From RGIG5579 sp045602025 (GTDB lineage: Bacteria > Bacillota > Clostridia > Oscillospirales > SIG627), in NCBI GenBank assembly GCA_045602025.1, contig JAZSAT010000041.1:1-43825 (forward strand): a stretch of DNA of 43,825 nucleotides. Reading direction: 5' to 3'. The position numbers were made by a program, and so were the translations under genes. Numbering within the stretch: the stretch's first letter is position 1; every line of letters begins with the position of its first letter. This document shows positions 32,965 to 43,000 of this stretch, one piece after another. The notes beneath the pieces were generated by a model. It did not search any database and was not told the DNA's origin. It was given only the letters and a program-made list of their open reading frames with translations.

Positions 32965-33729
32965 ATGTTAAAACTTGAAATTGCTTCACTCAAGTTTCAA
33001 AATGCTTTGAATAAAGCATTTCCAAATTCCAAAAAAGAATACTTTTCTTCAGCAATTATAACTGCAGCCGGAAGCGGTACCAGAATGGGCGGAGTTTCAA
33101 AACAGCTTTTGGATCTCTGCGGAAAGCCTTGTCTTGCCTACTCACTTCTTGCTTTTCAAAATTGCATCGATATTTCTGAGATCATAATTGTTGCGCGTGA
33201 AAGCGAGAAAGAGATCATTCAAAAAATTTGTACCAATTATGGAATTACTAAATTAAAGGCTATTGTTTTTGGCGGAGAAACAAGGCAGGCATCGGTTTCC
33301 AACGGCTTTTCGGCAATAAATATAAGCAGCGATTTTGTTCTGATTCATGATGCTGCGCGCCCGCTTATTTTGCCCGAATCTATTACAAAACTTTTAAAGG
33401 ATGCACGCAGATACGGCGCTGCTACAGCGGCTAAAAAAATTTCTGATACGATAAAACGATCGCTTGATGGAAAATTTATTTCAGAAACAGTCCCGAGGGA
33501 AGATCTATTTTCGGTGCAAACGCCGCAGGTATTTAAAACAGATCTCTACAGAGTTGCCTTAGCCCTTGCGGAAAAAGATCAAATTACGGTTACAGATGAT
33601 TGCTCTTTAGCAGAACATGCCGGCTTTTCCGTGAAATTATGTGATCTTGGGATTCAAAATCTAAAATTGACTACTTCAGAGGATCTGAACTTGGTAAAAA
33701 GTATTTTAATGGAGAGAGAAAATGGTTGA
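32965..33729 (+). CDS. ispD: 2-C-methyl-D-erythritol 4-phosphate cytidylyltransferase
   Basis: Third step of the MEP isoprenoid pathway: joins CTP and methylerythritol phosphate. Seen: the CTP-binding ITAAGSGTRMGGVSKQLL loop, VFGGETRQASVSNG, VLIHDAARPLI, TVPREDLFSVQTPQVF and VTDDCSLAEHAG. All are standard. The protein carries about 28 extra residues before the usual first strand; the ATG at 32965 has a GAGGAAAG ribosome site and fits the promoter, and no later Met starts the conserved part, so the extension is probably real. It overlaps ispF by eight bases, as in many bacteria with the two enzymes coupled. Confidence 0.94.
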   Translation: MLKLEIASLKFQNALNKAFPNSKKEYFSSAIITAAGSGTRMGGVSKQLLDLCGKPCLAYSLLAFQNCIDISEIIIVARESEKEIIQKICTNYGITKLKAIVFGGETRQASVSNGFSAINISSDFVLIHDAARPLILPESITKLLKDARRYGAATAAKKISDTIKRSLDGKFISETVPREDLFSVQTPQVFKTDLYRVALALAEKDQITVTDDCSLAEHAGFSVKLCDLGIQNLKLTTSEDLNLVKSILMERENG

Positions 33730-34204
33730 TATCAGGGTTGGAAATGGATACGATGTTCACCGTCTTGTCAAAGATAGAAAATTGTTTTTAGGTTGTGTAG
33801 AAATTCCTCATACGCTTGGTCTTTTAGGGCATTCCGATGCTGATGTTCTGTGCCATGCAATAGCGGATGCGATGCTCGGTGCTTGTGGACTTGGAGATAT
33901 TGGTGTGCATTTTCCGGATAACGATGCTGCTTTTTCCGGTGTGAGTGGTGAATTTATCCTTAAAAATACGCATAAGATCTGCTTAGAGCACGGCTTCGAT
34001 GTATCAAATATCGATTCCATTATTGTCGCGCAGAAGCCGAAGCTTTCTCCCTTTATTCCCGATATGAAAAAGAGAATTGCCGAGGCACTTTCTTTGGAAG
34101 AGAACCGTATAAATGTGAAAGCAACTACCGAGGAAAAGCTTGGCTTTACAGGAAGTGAAGACGGGATTTCCTCTCACGCCGTCTGCATTATGTATCGTAA
34201 ATGA
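33722..34204 (+). CDS. ispF: 2-C-methyl-D-erythritol 2,4-cyclodiphosphate synthase
   Basis: Fifth step of the MEP pathway: closes the cyclodiphosphate ring with loss of CMP. Seen: RVGNGYDVHRL (zinc ligands Asp and His), LLGHSDADVLCHAIADAMLGA (quoted in part: LLGHSDADVLCHA), GDIGVHFPDND, and KATTEEKLGFTGSEDGISSH (quoted in part: TTEEKLGFTG). Length 160 is normal. IspE is not nearby. It ends at a terminator shared with the convergent valS. Confidence 0.96.
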   Translation: MVDIRVGNGYDVHRLVKDRKLFLGCVEIPHTLGLLGHSDADVLCHAIADAMLGACGLGDIGVHFPDNDAAFSGVSGEFILKNTHKICLEHGFDVSNIDSIIVAQKPKLSPFIPDMKKRIAEALSLEENRINVKATTEEKLGFTGSEDGISSHAVCIMYRK

Positions 34205-34240
34205 AAAAAGAAAAGAGCCTTTGGCTCTTTTCTTTTTTTA
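34204..34240. terminator. Bidirectional terminator between ispF and valS
   Basis: Long stem of A/G- and T/C-rich arms, AAAAGAGCC / GGCTCTTTT at its core (34211-34219 with 34223-34231), three-base loop, with A and T runs on the outer sides. Both stop codons touch it. Confidence 0.88.
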
Positions 34241-36868
34241 TTTTTTCATCAGGGTTTTCTCGGTTTCTTCAATATTAGCAAGAGTTGCCTGATAACCTTT
34301 TAGCTTTTCTCTTTCTGCAGAAACTACCTTTTCGGGAGCCTTGCTTACAAACATTTCATTCGAAAGCTTCTTTTTGATTCGATCGATCTCCACAAGAACC
34401 TTCTTCTTTTCACCAGCGAGTCTTTCTTTTTCCTTCTCTACATCCAAAAGCTCAAAGAGGGGAATGTAAACGCTTGCACTGTCGGTTGCAATGGAAACGC
34501 ATTCCTCGGGATTGTAGGACTTCTCAAAAGATATTTCACTAGCGCCTGCAAGTCTGCAAAGGAAAGCGGTACTTTCTTCAAAGTCTTTTTGGAATGCACT
34601 TTGAATAAACACCGGAACTTTTTTGGAAGCGGGAACATTCATTTCATTTCTGCGATTTCTAATAGAAGAAATAACATCAATAATTCTCTTTACCGCTTCT
34701 TCCTCTTCCGTGAATACAAGCGCATCTTTTTTAACCGGCCAAGAGGAGATCATAATGCTTTTGCCTTCATGAGGAAACTTTTGCCAAATCTCTTCGGTGA
34801 TAAAAGGCATAAAGGGATGCAAGAGCTGCATCGTAGAGGAAAAGACAAATGCAAGTGTATTTTGCGCTGCCTTGCCGTTCTTGCATTCCGGATCAAGCAA
34901 GCGAGGCTTTACAAGCTCAATATACCAATCGCAGAAGAGATCCCAAATGAAATCATAGAGTTTTGCCAGAGCAACACCGAGCTCGTATTTTTCGATGTTT
35001 GCGCTTACTTCTTCACAGAGTGTATTGAACTTGGAAAGTATCCACTTATCCTCGATCGCAAGATCTGAAACGGTTTCCGGCGCAACAACGGTTTCGATGT
35101 TGAGGTTCATTAAAATGAATCTTGCAGCATTCCAAAGCTTGTTAGCAAAATTACGCGCAGATTCGATTTTTTCATCAGAGAAACGCATATCGTTTCCGGG
35201 TGAGTTATTGCTGGTCAAAGCAAAGCGAAGAGCAGCAGCGCCGTATTTATCGATATTTGCAAGGGGATCAATACCGTTTCCTAAGGATTTCGACATTTTT
35301 CTGCCTTGTGCATCGCGTACAAGGCCGTGGATCAAAACATCGCTAAATGGTTTTTCACCCATATAATCAAGGCCGGAGAAGATCATTCTGGAAACCCAGA
35401 AAGTAATAATATCATATCCGGTTACAAGAGTATTGGTAGGATAGAATCTCTTTAGATCTTCTGTTTCATCAGGCCAGCCAAGTGTTGAAAAAGGCCAAAG
35501 TGCAGAGGAGAACCAGGTATCAAGGGTATCAGGGTCCTGTCTCATTTCTTTGCCGCATTTGGGGCAAGAAGCACGGTCTTCTTTTGTAACAACCATTTCT
35601 CCGCAGTCATCGCAGAAAAATGCGGGAATTCTATGACCCCACCAAAGTTGACGGGAGATACACCAGTCGCGAATATTTCTCATCCAGTGGAAGTAGTTTT
35701 TGCTAAATCTTTCAGGAACAAAACGGATGTTACCGTTTTCAACCGCTTCGATTGCGGGTTTTGCCAAAGGCTCCATTTTAACAAACCACTGCATAGAAAC
35801 GCGAGGCTCTACTGTCGTGCCGCAACGATAGCAAGTGCCTACATTGTGATTGTATTCCTCGGTCTTGATCAGATATCCTTCTGCTTCCAGATCCTTTACA
35901 ATGGCCTTTCTTGCTTCAAAGCGATCCATTCCGGCATATTTGGGATATTCATCGGTGATTTTTGCATCAGGAGTTAAACAGTTCAAAATGGGAAGATCAT
36001 GACGCTTTCCGACCTCAAAGTCGTTCGGGTCGTGAGCAGGGGTGATCTTAACAACACCGGTACCGAAATCCATTTCAACATAATCGTCGGCTACAACGGG
36101 AATCTCTCTTCCAACAAGAGGTAGGATGAGTGTTTTGCCTACCATGTCGCGATAGCGGTCATCATTAGGGTTGACCGCAACAGCGGTATCGCCGAGAAGG
36201 GTCTCGGGACGAGTGGTAGCAAGCTCCAGGTAACCGGATCCGTCCTTGAAAGGATAACGAATATGCCAGAAGTGGCCTGTCATATCCTCATACTCAACCT
36301 CTGCATCAGAAATGGAGGTGAGACAGTGAGGGCACCAGTTAATAATTCTTTCGCCTCTGTAGATCAGTCCTCTTTCGTAAAGACGAACAAAAACTTCCTT
36401 TACAGCTTTGGAACAGCCTTCATCCATGGTAAAGCGTTCTCTGGACCAGTCACAGGAGGAACCCAGCTTTTTAAGCTGAGAAATAATTCTGCCGCCGTAC
36501 TGCTTTTTCCATTCCCAAGCGCGTTCCAAAAAGCCATCTCTGCCAATGTCATCCTTGGTAACGCCTTCTTTGCGCATTGCTTCAACGATCTTCGCTTCCG
36601 TTGCAATGGAAGCATGGTCGGTACCTGGAAGCCAAAGTGTACAGAATCCGCGCATTCTTTTGTAGCGGATCAAAATGTCCTGCAAAGTGTTGTCAAGAGC
36701 GTGGCCCATGTGAAGCTGACCGGTGATGTTGGGAGGGGGAATTACAATGGTGTAGGAGGGGGCGGAAGATGAAGTATCCGGCTTAAAATACCCTTCATCA
36801 CACCAAGTATTGTAGATCCTGTCTTCGAAAGTTTTCGGATCGTAATTCTTTTCCAATAATTGTGCCAT
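34238..36868 (-). CDS. valS: Valyl-tRNA synthetase
   Basis: Charges tRNA-Val and edits mischarged threonine. The 876-residue protein opens MAQLLEKNYDPKTFEDRIY; class I HIGH motif PNITGQLHMGHA, editing domain between, zinc-ribbon cysteines (FFCDDCGEMV ... CPKCGKEM) typical of Clostridial ValRS, KMSKS motif GRKMSKSLGNGIDP, anticodon-binding domain, and the C-terminal coiled coil (ELLDVEKEKERLAGEKKKV). The ATG at 36868 with AGAGG upstream is preferred; the frame extends 33 codons further but into A/T-rich leader sequence. The leader of about 60 bases has no T-box element, unlike many Firmicute valS genes. Confidence 0.96.
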   Translation of the reverse strand: MAQLLEKNYDPKTFEDRIYNTWCDEGYFKPDTSSSAPSYTIVIPPPNITGQLHMGHALDNTLQDILIRYKRMRGFCTLWLPGTDHASIATEAKIVEAMRKEGVTKDDIGRDGFLERAWEWKKQYGGRIISQLKKLGSSCDWSRERFTMDEGCSKAVKEVFVRLYERGLIYRGERIINWCPHCLTSISDAEVEYEDMTGHFWHIRYPFKDGSGYLELATTRPETLLGDTAVAVNPNDDRYRDMVGKTLILPLVGREIPVVADDYVEMDFGTGVVKITPAHDPNDFEVGKRHDLPILNCLTPDAKITDEYPKYAGMDRFEARKAIVKDLEAEGYLIKTEEYNHNVGTCYRCGTTVEPRVSMQWFVKMEPLAKPAIEAVENGNIRFVPERFSKNYFHWMRNIRDWCISRQLWWGHRIPAFFCDDCGEMVVTKEDRASCPKCGKEMRQDPDTLDTWFSSALWPFSTLGWPDETEDLKRFYPTNTLVTGYDIITFWVSRMIFSGLDYMGEKPFSDVLIHGLVRDAQGRKMSKSLGNGIDPLANIDKYGAAALRFALTSNNSPGNDMRFSDEKIESARNFANKLWNAARFILMNLNIETVVAPETVSDLAIEDKWILSKFNTLCEEVSANIEKYELGVALAKLYDFIWDLFCDWYIELVKPRLLDPECKNGKAAQNTLAFVFSSTMQLLHPFMPFITEEIWQKFPHEGKSIMISSWPVKKDALVFTEEEEAVKRIIDVISSIRNRRNEMNVPASKKVPVFIQSAFQKDFEESTAFLCRLAGASEISFEKSYNPEECVSIATDSASVYIPLFELLDVEKEKERLAGEKKKVLVEIDRIKKKLSNEMFVSKAPEKVVSAEREKLKGYQATLANIEETEKTLMKK

Positions 36869-36924
36869 ATCAAACCTCTTAATTATTAATTTCAAGAAAA
36901 ATCTTGCTTTACAATAACCAATTA

Positions 36925-36953
36925 ATTTTACATTAATTTTTTGAAAATTGCAA
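36925..36953 (-). promoter_or_regulatory. Promoter of valS
   Basis: On the minus strand: TTGCAA (36948-36953), 17-base spacer, TAAAAT (36925-36930). The resulting leader, roughly 50 bases, is short and A/T-rich with only a small CAAGA/TCTTG hairpin. Confidence 0.75.
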
Positions 36954-36985
36954 GGGCTTTTTCTCATTTATCGCAGCCGTTTGCA

Positions 36986-36991
36986 TATAAT
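36986..36991 (+). promoter_or_regulatory. Probable -10 box for the glucan synthase-like gene
   Basis: A perfect TATAAT 44 bases before the ATG at 37035. No good -35 box lies at 16-18 bases, so the promoter may need an activator, or the box may be chance. The ribosome site AGGTG precedes the ATG. Confidence 0.45.
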
Positions 36992-37034
36992 ATGGTTCTT
37001 TTTTTCATAATAAAGAAAAAACGGCAGGTGAAAT

Positions 37035-40000
37035 ATGTATTTAGCGTTGTTTGATCGTGTTTTTCAAAATGAAAAAGATTTGGAAAAATTTTCTTCAATT
37101 TTGCATTTAAAACACTATGCCAAGGAAAATATTCGCAAAATATCAGCTGAATTGCATCTTTATCAGGGAAAAATAGCTGAAGAGATCTGGCTTTTAGAAA
37201 ACTTTTATTTTATTAAGCAGCTTGTTTCTGATCATTTTAGAAAAAAATATAAATACAGAGCTATCCTATTTAAACTCTTTTTCGAAGTGATAGAAGATAA
37301 AAAGTTTTCATGTAAATTCGAAGAGGTTCGTGAACTCATCAGCGAGCTTAACGGAGTTTTTTCTTTAACAGAAAAAGAACTGAAGTGCCTGAAGGATATT
37401 CTGATATCTTGTGTGGTCAAAAAAATTTCATTAAGCTGCAAAAACAAAAAAGAAGATCTTCCGCGCTATATTCAAATGGCGCGGTGCATTCAAAGTATGG
37501 ATTTTATGCAGCTTGAAAGACTTTTTTCTCCTGTTGAAAAGCTTTTAAGAAAAGATCCTGCCGGAATATATTCGCAAATGACAAGAGAAAGCCAGGATAT
37601 GTACCGAAGGAGCATAGAATCAGAGGCGAAAAGAAAGAGAGTATCGTCTCTTAATCTTTGTAAAGAAAAGATCGAAAATGCAGAAAAAGAAAATAAGCAT
37701 ATCGGCTTTTTTCTAATTGAAAAGAAAAACGAAAAATTATATTTTATTCTTTTATTCACTTTGTTTTTCTCATCTTCCTTCTTGGTTTTCTTTCTGATTA
37801 AAAAAATTTTATTTGTTTTGTTATTTGCGCCTATCTCTTATTTTTTCTCAAAAAATTTATTGGATTTTTTCTTATCCAGAGCTATCGAATCAAAAATTCT
37901 TCCGTCAATTAAATGTGAAACCGTTTCTGAGGAAAATAAAAGCTGTGTTGTAATTACTTCACTTATTTTTAATGAAAAAAGCATTGATGATCTTTGTGAA
38001 AAAATTAAAAAACAATGTAGTAATAATAAAGCAGACGGAGATTGCCTTTATTTTGGGCTGATTTGCGATCTTCCGCAAAGCAATCAAAGAATCGAAGAAA
38101 AAGATGAAAGACTGATTGAGCATTTAGAAAAAAAGATCTCGGAACTAAATGAGAAATCCGAGAGTTTTTTTGCTATCATCCGAAAAAGAAGCTATCACGA
38201 AACAGAAGGAAGCTATGCCGGATGGGAGAGAAAAAGAGGGGCGTTAGAACAGTTTGTAGCACTTTTGAAAGGCGAAAAAGCACCTGACACACTTTTATTC
38301 TTTGGTACCGAAAATGTGATCGGTTCAAAATTCTTTATTACTTTAGATGCAGATACCGAGATAGGGATCGGACAGGCGAAGCGGCTGATCGGAAAAATAC
38401 TTCATCCATTAAACAAACCGGTAATTGGCAGAAAAAACGGAAGAAAATGTGTAATTTCGGGTCATGGAATCATTCAGCCGAAGGTGAGAACATCCCTTTT
38501 GAACAAAATTAAGACACCCTATGCGAAAATCTTCAGCAACGGAGGAGGAGAGGTTCCGTATGCCAGTGCTTCATATGATACGATGCAAACCGTATTTGGG
38601 GAAGGTATTTTTTGTGGAAAAGGAATCGTCAGTGTTGATGCATATTATGAAGTTTTAAACCATCTGTTCCCTGAAGGGAAAATATTAAGTCATGATATGC
38701 CGGAAGGTGCACTTTTAAGAAGTGCGATCGCAAGCGAAGAGTTTTTTAATGATTCCGATCCTCAAAATGCAATCAGTCGCTATAAAAGAGAACACCGATG
38801 GATCAGAGGAGATATACAAAACATTCCTTTTTGGAAAGGTTTAACAAAACTTCGAGTTTTCTTCGCTGCTGAGAATATTATTAGATATTTGCTCCCTGTG
38901 TTTGAAGTGATTTCTTTATTTATTTCCGGTTTCTTTGGTAGAAAAACATCCGCAATTTGTGCGATTATAGTTCTTTTTTACCATTTCACAGGTTTTCTAA
39001 ACACCATTGTAACAGTTTTAATGGTTGGTGAACCAAGCGTGTTTTTGAGAAGATTCAGAACGAAAATGCGAAATCTCGTTTTGAATTCTTTCTATCAAAG
39101 CTTTATTTCACTTTCAGGAATCGTTCATGAAGCGTATTATTTCAGTGATGCAATTGTCAGAAGCATTTTTCGAATGAAGGTATCGAAGAAGAAGCTTTTG
39201 GAATGGCAAGTATATTCGCCTTTTTCAAAGGGAAAGGACGACTTTGTATTCTTTTTGCCTTCTATGTTTTTATCAGTTCTTTTTCTTTTCTTTTCAAAAT
39301 CTGTTTTAACACTTTCGATTTTTGCTTTGACTTTGTTTTTCCCGATTCTAATGTCGATTTTGTCAAATCCTTATGTTGAAACCGATGTTTTAACAAAAAA
39401 ATATAAGGACAAATTGTTACTTCTTGCTGGAAACGAATTTAAGTATTTTCAAAATACAGTCAATGAAAAGTCTTCTTTTTTACCCCCGGATAATATTCAG
39501 TTTGAGCCGATAGAAAAAATTGCAAATAAAACTTCACCAACAAATATCGGACTTTACTTTGTTTCTCTTTGTTCTGCTTTAGAACTTGAAATCGTTTCGG
39601 AGGATGAGTTTCTTAATAGGCTCACAAGGGCACTTGAAACCGTTGAAAAACTCGAGCATTATCAGGGACATCTATTCAATTGGTATGATCTTTCTACCCT
39701 TGGCGTGATAGGCGAACGGTTCGTTTCAACCGTTGACAGCGGAAATTATATTGCATCTTTGATCGTAACCTTGGAAACTCTGAAAAAAGTTGATTTTAAA
39801 GCCGATGCACAATTCTGTATTGAGTGGCTTGAAAGGGAGATATCAGCAGCAAATTTTAAAACGCTGTTTGATTTTAGAAAAAACTTATTTTTTGTCGGGG
39901 TTTTCCCTGATGAGAAAGACAGGGAGGTCTCTCATTATGATCTGTATATGAGCGAAGCACGTATTACAAGCTTTCTTGCAATTGCAAGCGGGCAAATACC

Positions 40001-43000
40001 CTTCGCCCATTGGAAAACGATGAAAAGACCGCTCTTGACATTTTCCGGAAGAGCAGGAATCGGTTCTTGGACAGGAACATCTTTTGAATACTTTATGCCT
40101 CCATTGTTTTTACCTGTGATTGATAATTCTATGGAAGATGAAAGCTTGGATTATTCCTTCTACTGTCAAAAAAAATTCGGTGCAATGACAAAACACGGGT
40201 GGGTTTTTGGAATTAGCGAGAGCGGGTATTCTGCAACGGATGAAAACGGAAATCTTCAGTACTTTGCATTTGGAACTCCTTATCTTGCTGTGCAGCAAAG
40301 AGAGCATTTTCGAAAAGTGATCTCACCGTATTCTTCGTTTTTGATGCTTTCTAAGGGTGCTCTTTCCATTTTTGAAAATTTAGATAATCTTGAAAAAATA
40401 GGTCTGGTAGGGCCGTTCGGATACTTTGAGGCGGTAGAGTTTCATTCAAATTTTATTGATGATTATACAATTGTTAAGTCATATATGGCTCATCACAAAG
40501 GAATGAGTATGATCGCGATATGTAATGCTCTGAAAGATAATATTATATCAGAGCGTTTTATTGGGTTTGATGATTTTTCATCAAAAGTTGAGCTCTTTGC
40601 AGAGCGTTTTCCTATCGAAGGAAAAATCTACCGAAGAAAACCACAAAGAGAGTCTTCTAAAAGATATAAAACAAAAAATCAAACAGAACATTTTGTTTTG
40701 AAAGAAACTCCTGAAAATGCTAAAGCTCTGAGTGACGGAAAACTTGCGTTTCTTGCCTTTGATGACGGATATAATCGGGTCCTTTTTGGAGATTTGGACT
40801 TGTTTGATCCGGAAAAAGGCGGAATAAAGGTTAAACTGATTTTGGAGAGTAGGGTAATCAGCTTTGATAAAACCGATCTGAAGGGAAAATCAGTTAAGTT
40901 CAGTGGCGAATGCATAGAATTGTTTTATGTCAGGGATAAAGTCTCGGTTCGTTTGAAGTTTTCATTAATTTGCGGTAAAAACGCTTTTCTTATTAGAATT
41001 GAAACAAACGGTATTTCTGAAAAATGCAAAGTAGAAATAGGGTTTGATTTCATTTATCAAAATTTGAAAGAATACCGTTCGCATCCTGCTTTTCAGAATC
41101 TTTCCTTGGAGGGAGAAAAGAAGGAAAATCATCTTCTGATTCGAAGAAGGGGAGTGGATTCACATCGAAATCTATTGATTGAATCTTCGAAAGATTTCGC
41201 AGTTTCTTTTCATTCATCCATGCCGGAAGATCGTTTTCCGATGAAAATGCTTATGACACCAAGCGTCGGTTTGATTTTTGAATTTTCTTCAGCTGAAAAT
41301 TTGATCATTCCGATTCATTTTTCTCTCGATAATAATGAAAATAGCCATTATTTTGAATGTTTAGACGGTTTATATGAATTGAAACCGGAAGTTATTTCCG
41401 AGCAAAAAAGAAAAAGTTATCGCTTGGAGTCATCCTGTCAAATGGATGAAAGAGCAAGAAGAAAAGAAAATGAGTTTTTGCTGTTTTCCAAAGCAAAGAG
41501 AAAAATGCTTTATTCTGAAAAAGAATCGGCTTCTCAAAAAGATCTTTGGTCTTACGGTGTGTCGGGAGATTTTCCTATCTTTGCTCTGTATATTCCGGAA
41601 TCAAAAAAAGAATTTGTAACCGAGTTAACAGCGTATTTCAGAGCATACAAAAAAATATTTTTGTCCGGCGTCAAACTTTTTGATCTTGTGATCCTTCACC
41701 GATCGGAAGATGGCTATTTTGACAAAATCAGAGATGATTTGGTTTCTTTGATCTCCTTCAACAAGTGTGAATTTATGATTGGTAAGCATCCGGGAATTCA
41801 TGTGATCTCTGTTCCTGATGATAAAACTGTGCAATTCTTTTCCCGAGTTTCTACAAATTTTATTTCCTTTGATGAATTGGTTAAAAGCGAAGATGAAATT
41901 GCTGATCTTGATTTGAAGATTGAGGGCTCGTCCTTTTTGGTTAATAAGGAGCCGGAAAATGTCGGTTTGTTTTTGAGACAAGGTTTCGAAATAAATAAAA
42001 AAGTTTTTTATCCAAAGATTCCTTTTTCTCATGTCGTTTCGGGAAAGAGAATCGGCTTCGTCTGTGATCAGAATTCTCTCGGCTTTACTTGGTATCGAAA
42101 TGCCGGCCTTGGCAGAATATCAAAATGGGAAAACATTCCAAACGAAAAGACAGGAGAAAAAGTCTATCTCAAATTAGATGAAATGACTTTTGATCTGTTA
42201 CAGATGGCAGAGATCGTCACTTATCAAAACGGGCACGTTATTTACAGCGGAACGATTAATGGCGATCTGTTTTCTGTTATATCAACGGTTTCGGATGCAC
42301 TTTCCTCTAAAATTGTTTTTGTTCTTCTTTCCGAAAATTTAAAAATAGATTCTAAAATTATTTATTCCTTTATACCAACCTTGGGCCAAAGACCGGATCG
42401 TAATATTATGGTTAAGAGTTTCCACGATCTTGCGATAATTAAACCGTCTTTTTTCACTGAATATCAAGATGGTGCATTTTTTTACAGCAATGGGAAGAAC
42501 CGCAATGTTTTTTGTCATGATGATCGTTTGGATTTTTTACAGGATTCAAGCGAGGAAAATGTAATTATGCTCGGCGGTTTTTCTTCAGAAAATCATTTAA
42601 AGTATCTTGAAAAAGCTATCCGAAATATTGATTTCAATTCTCTCTTGGAAGATGTGAAAGAAAAACACTTAATTCTGATCAACGAGAAGTTTACGAATAT
42701 GAAATTCTGGATCCGATATCAGGCGATCATTTGCAGATTCTTCGCAAGAAGCGGAATGTATCAGTCAAGCGGAGCTTTTGGTTTTCGAGATCAGCTTCAA
42801 GACAGTCTTATTTTCTTAAAGGATCATCCAGGTATCACAAAAGTGCATATCTTAAGATGTGCGTCTCATCAGTTTAAAGAAGGAGATGTTTTGCATTGGT
42901 GGCACACGATTCGAACAAAAGATCGGTTTGATCCCGGGGTGAGAACACGGTGCAGTGACGATTATTTATGGCTTTTATTTGCTACAAGCGAGTATGTAAA

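Noticed and set aside
34589..36772. Plus-strand open frames of 110-170 codons opposite valS (for example 34589-35068 and 36263-36772)
   Set aside because: They are antisense shadows of a fully conserved valS frame, lack ribosome sites and show no recognisable protein features.
36869..36960. T-box riboswitch before valS
   Set aside because: The leader is too short and has neither the AGGGTGG-type T-box core nor a terminator with a competing antiterminator.
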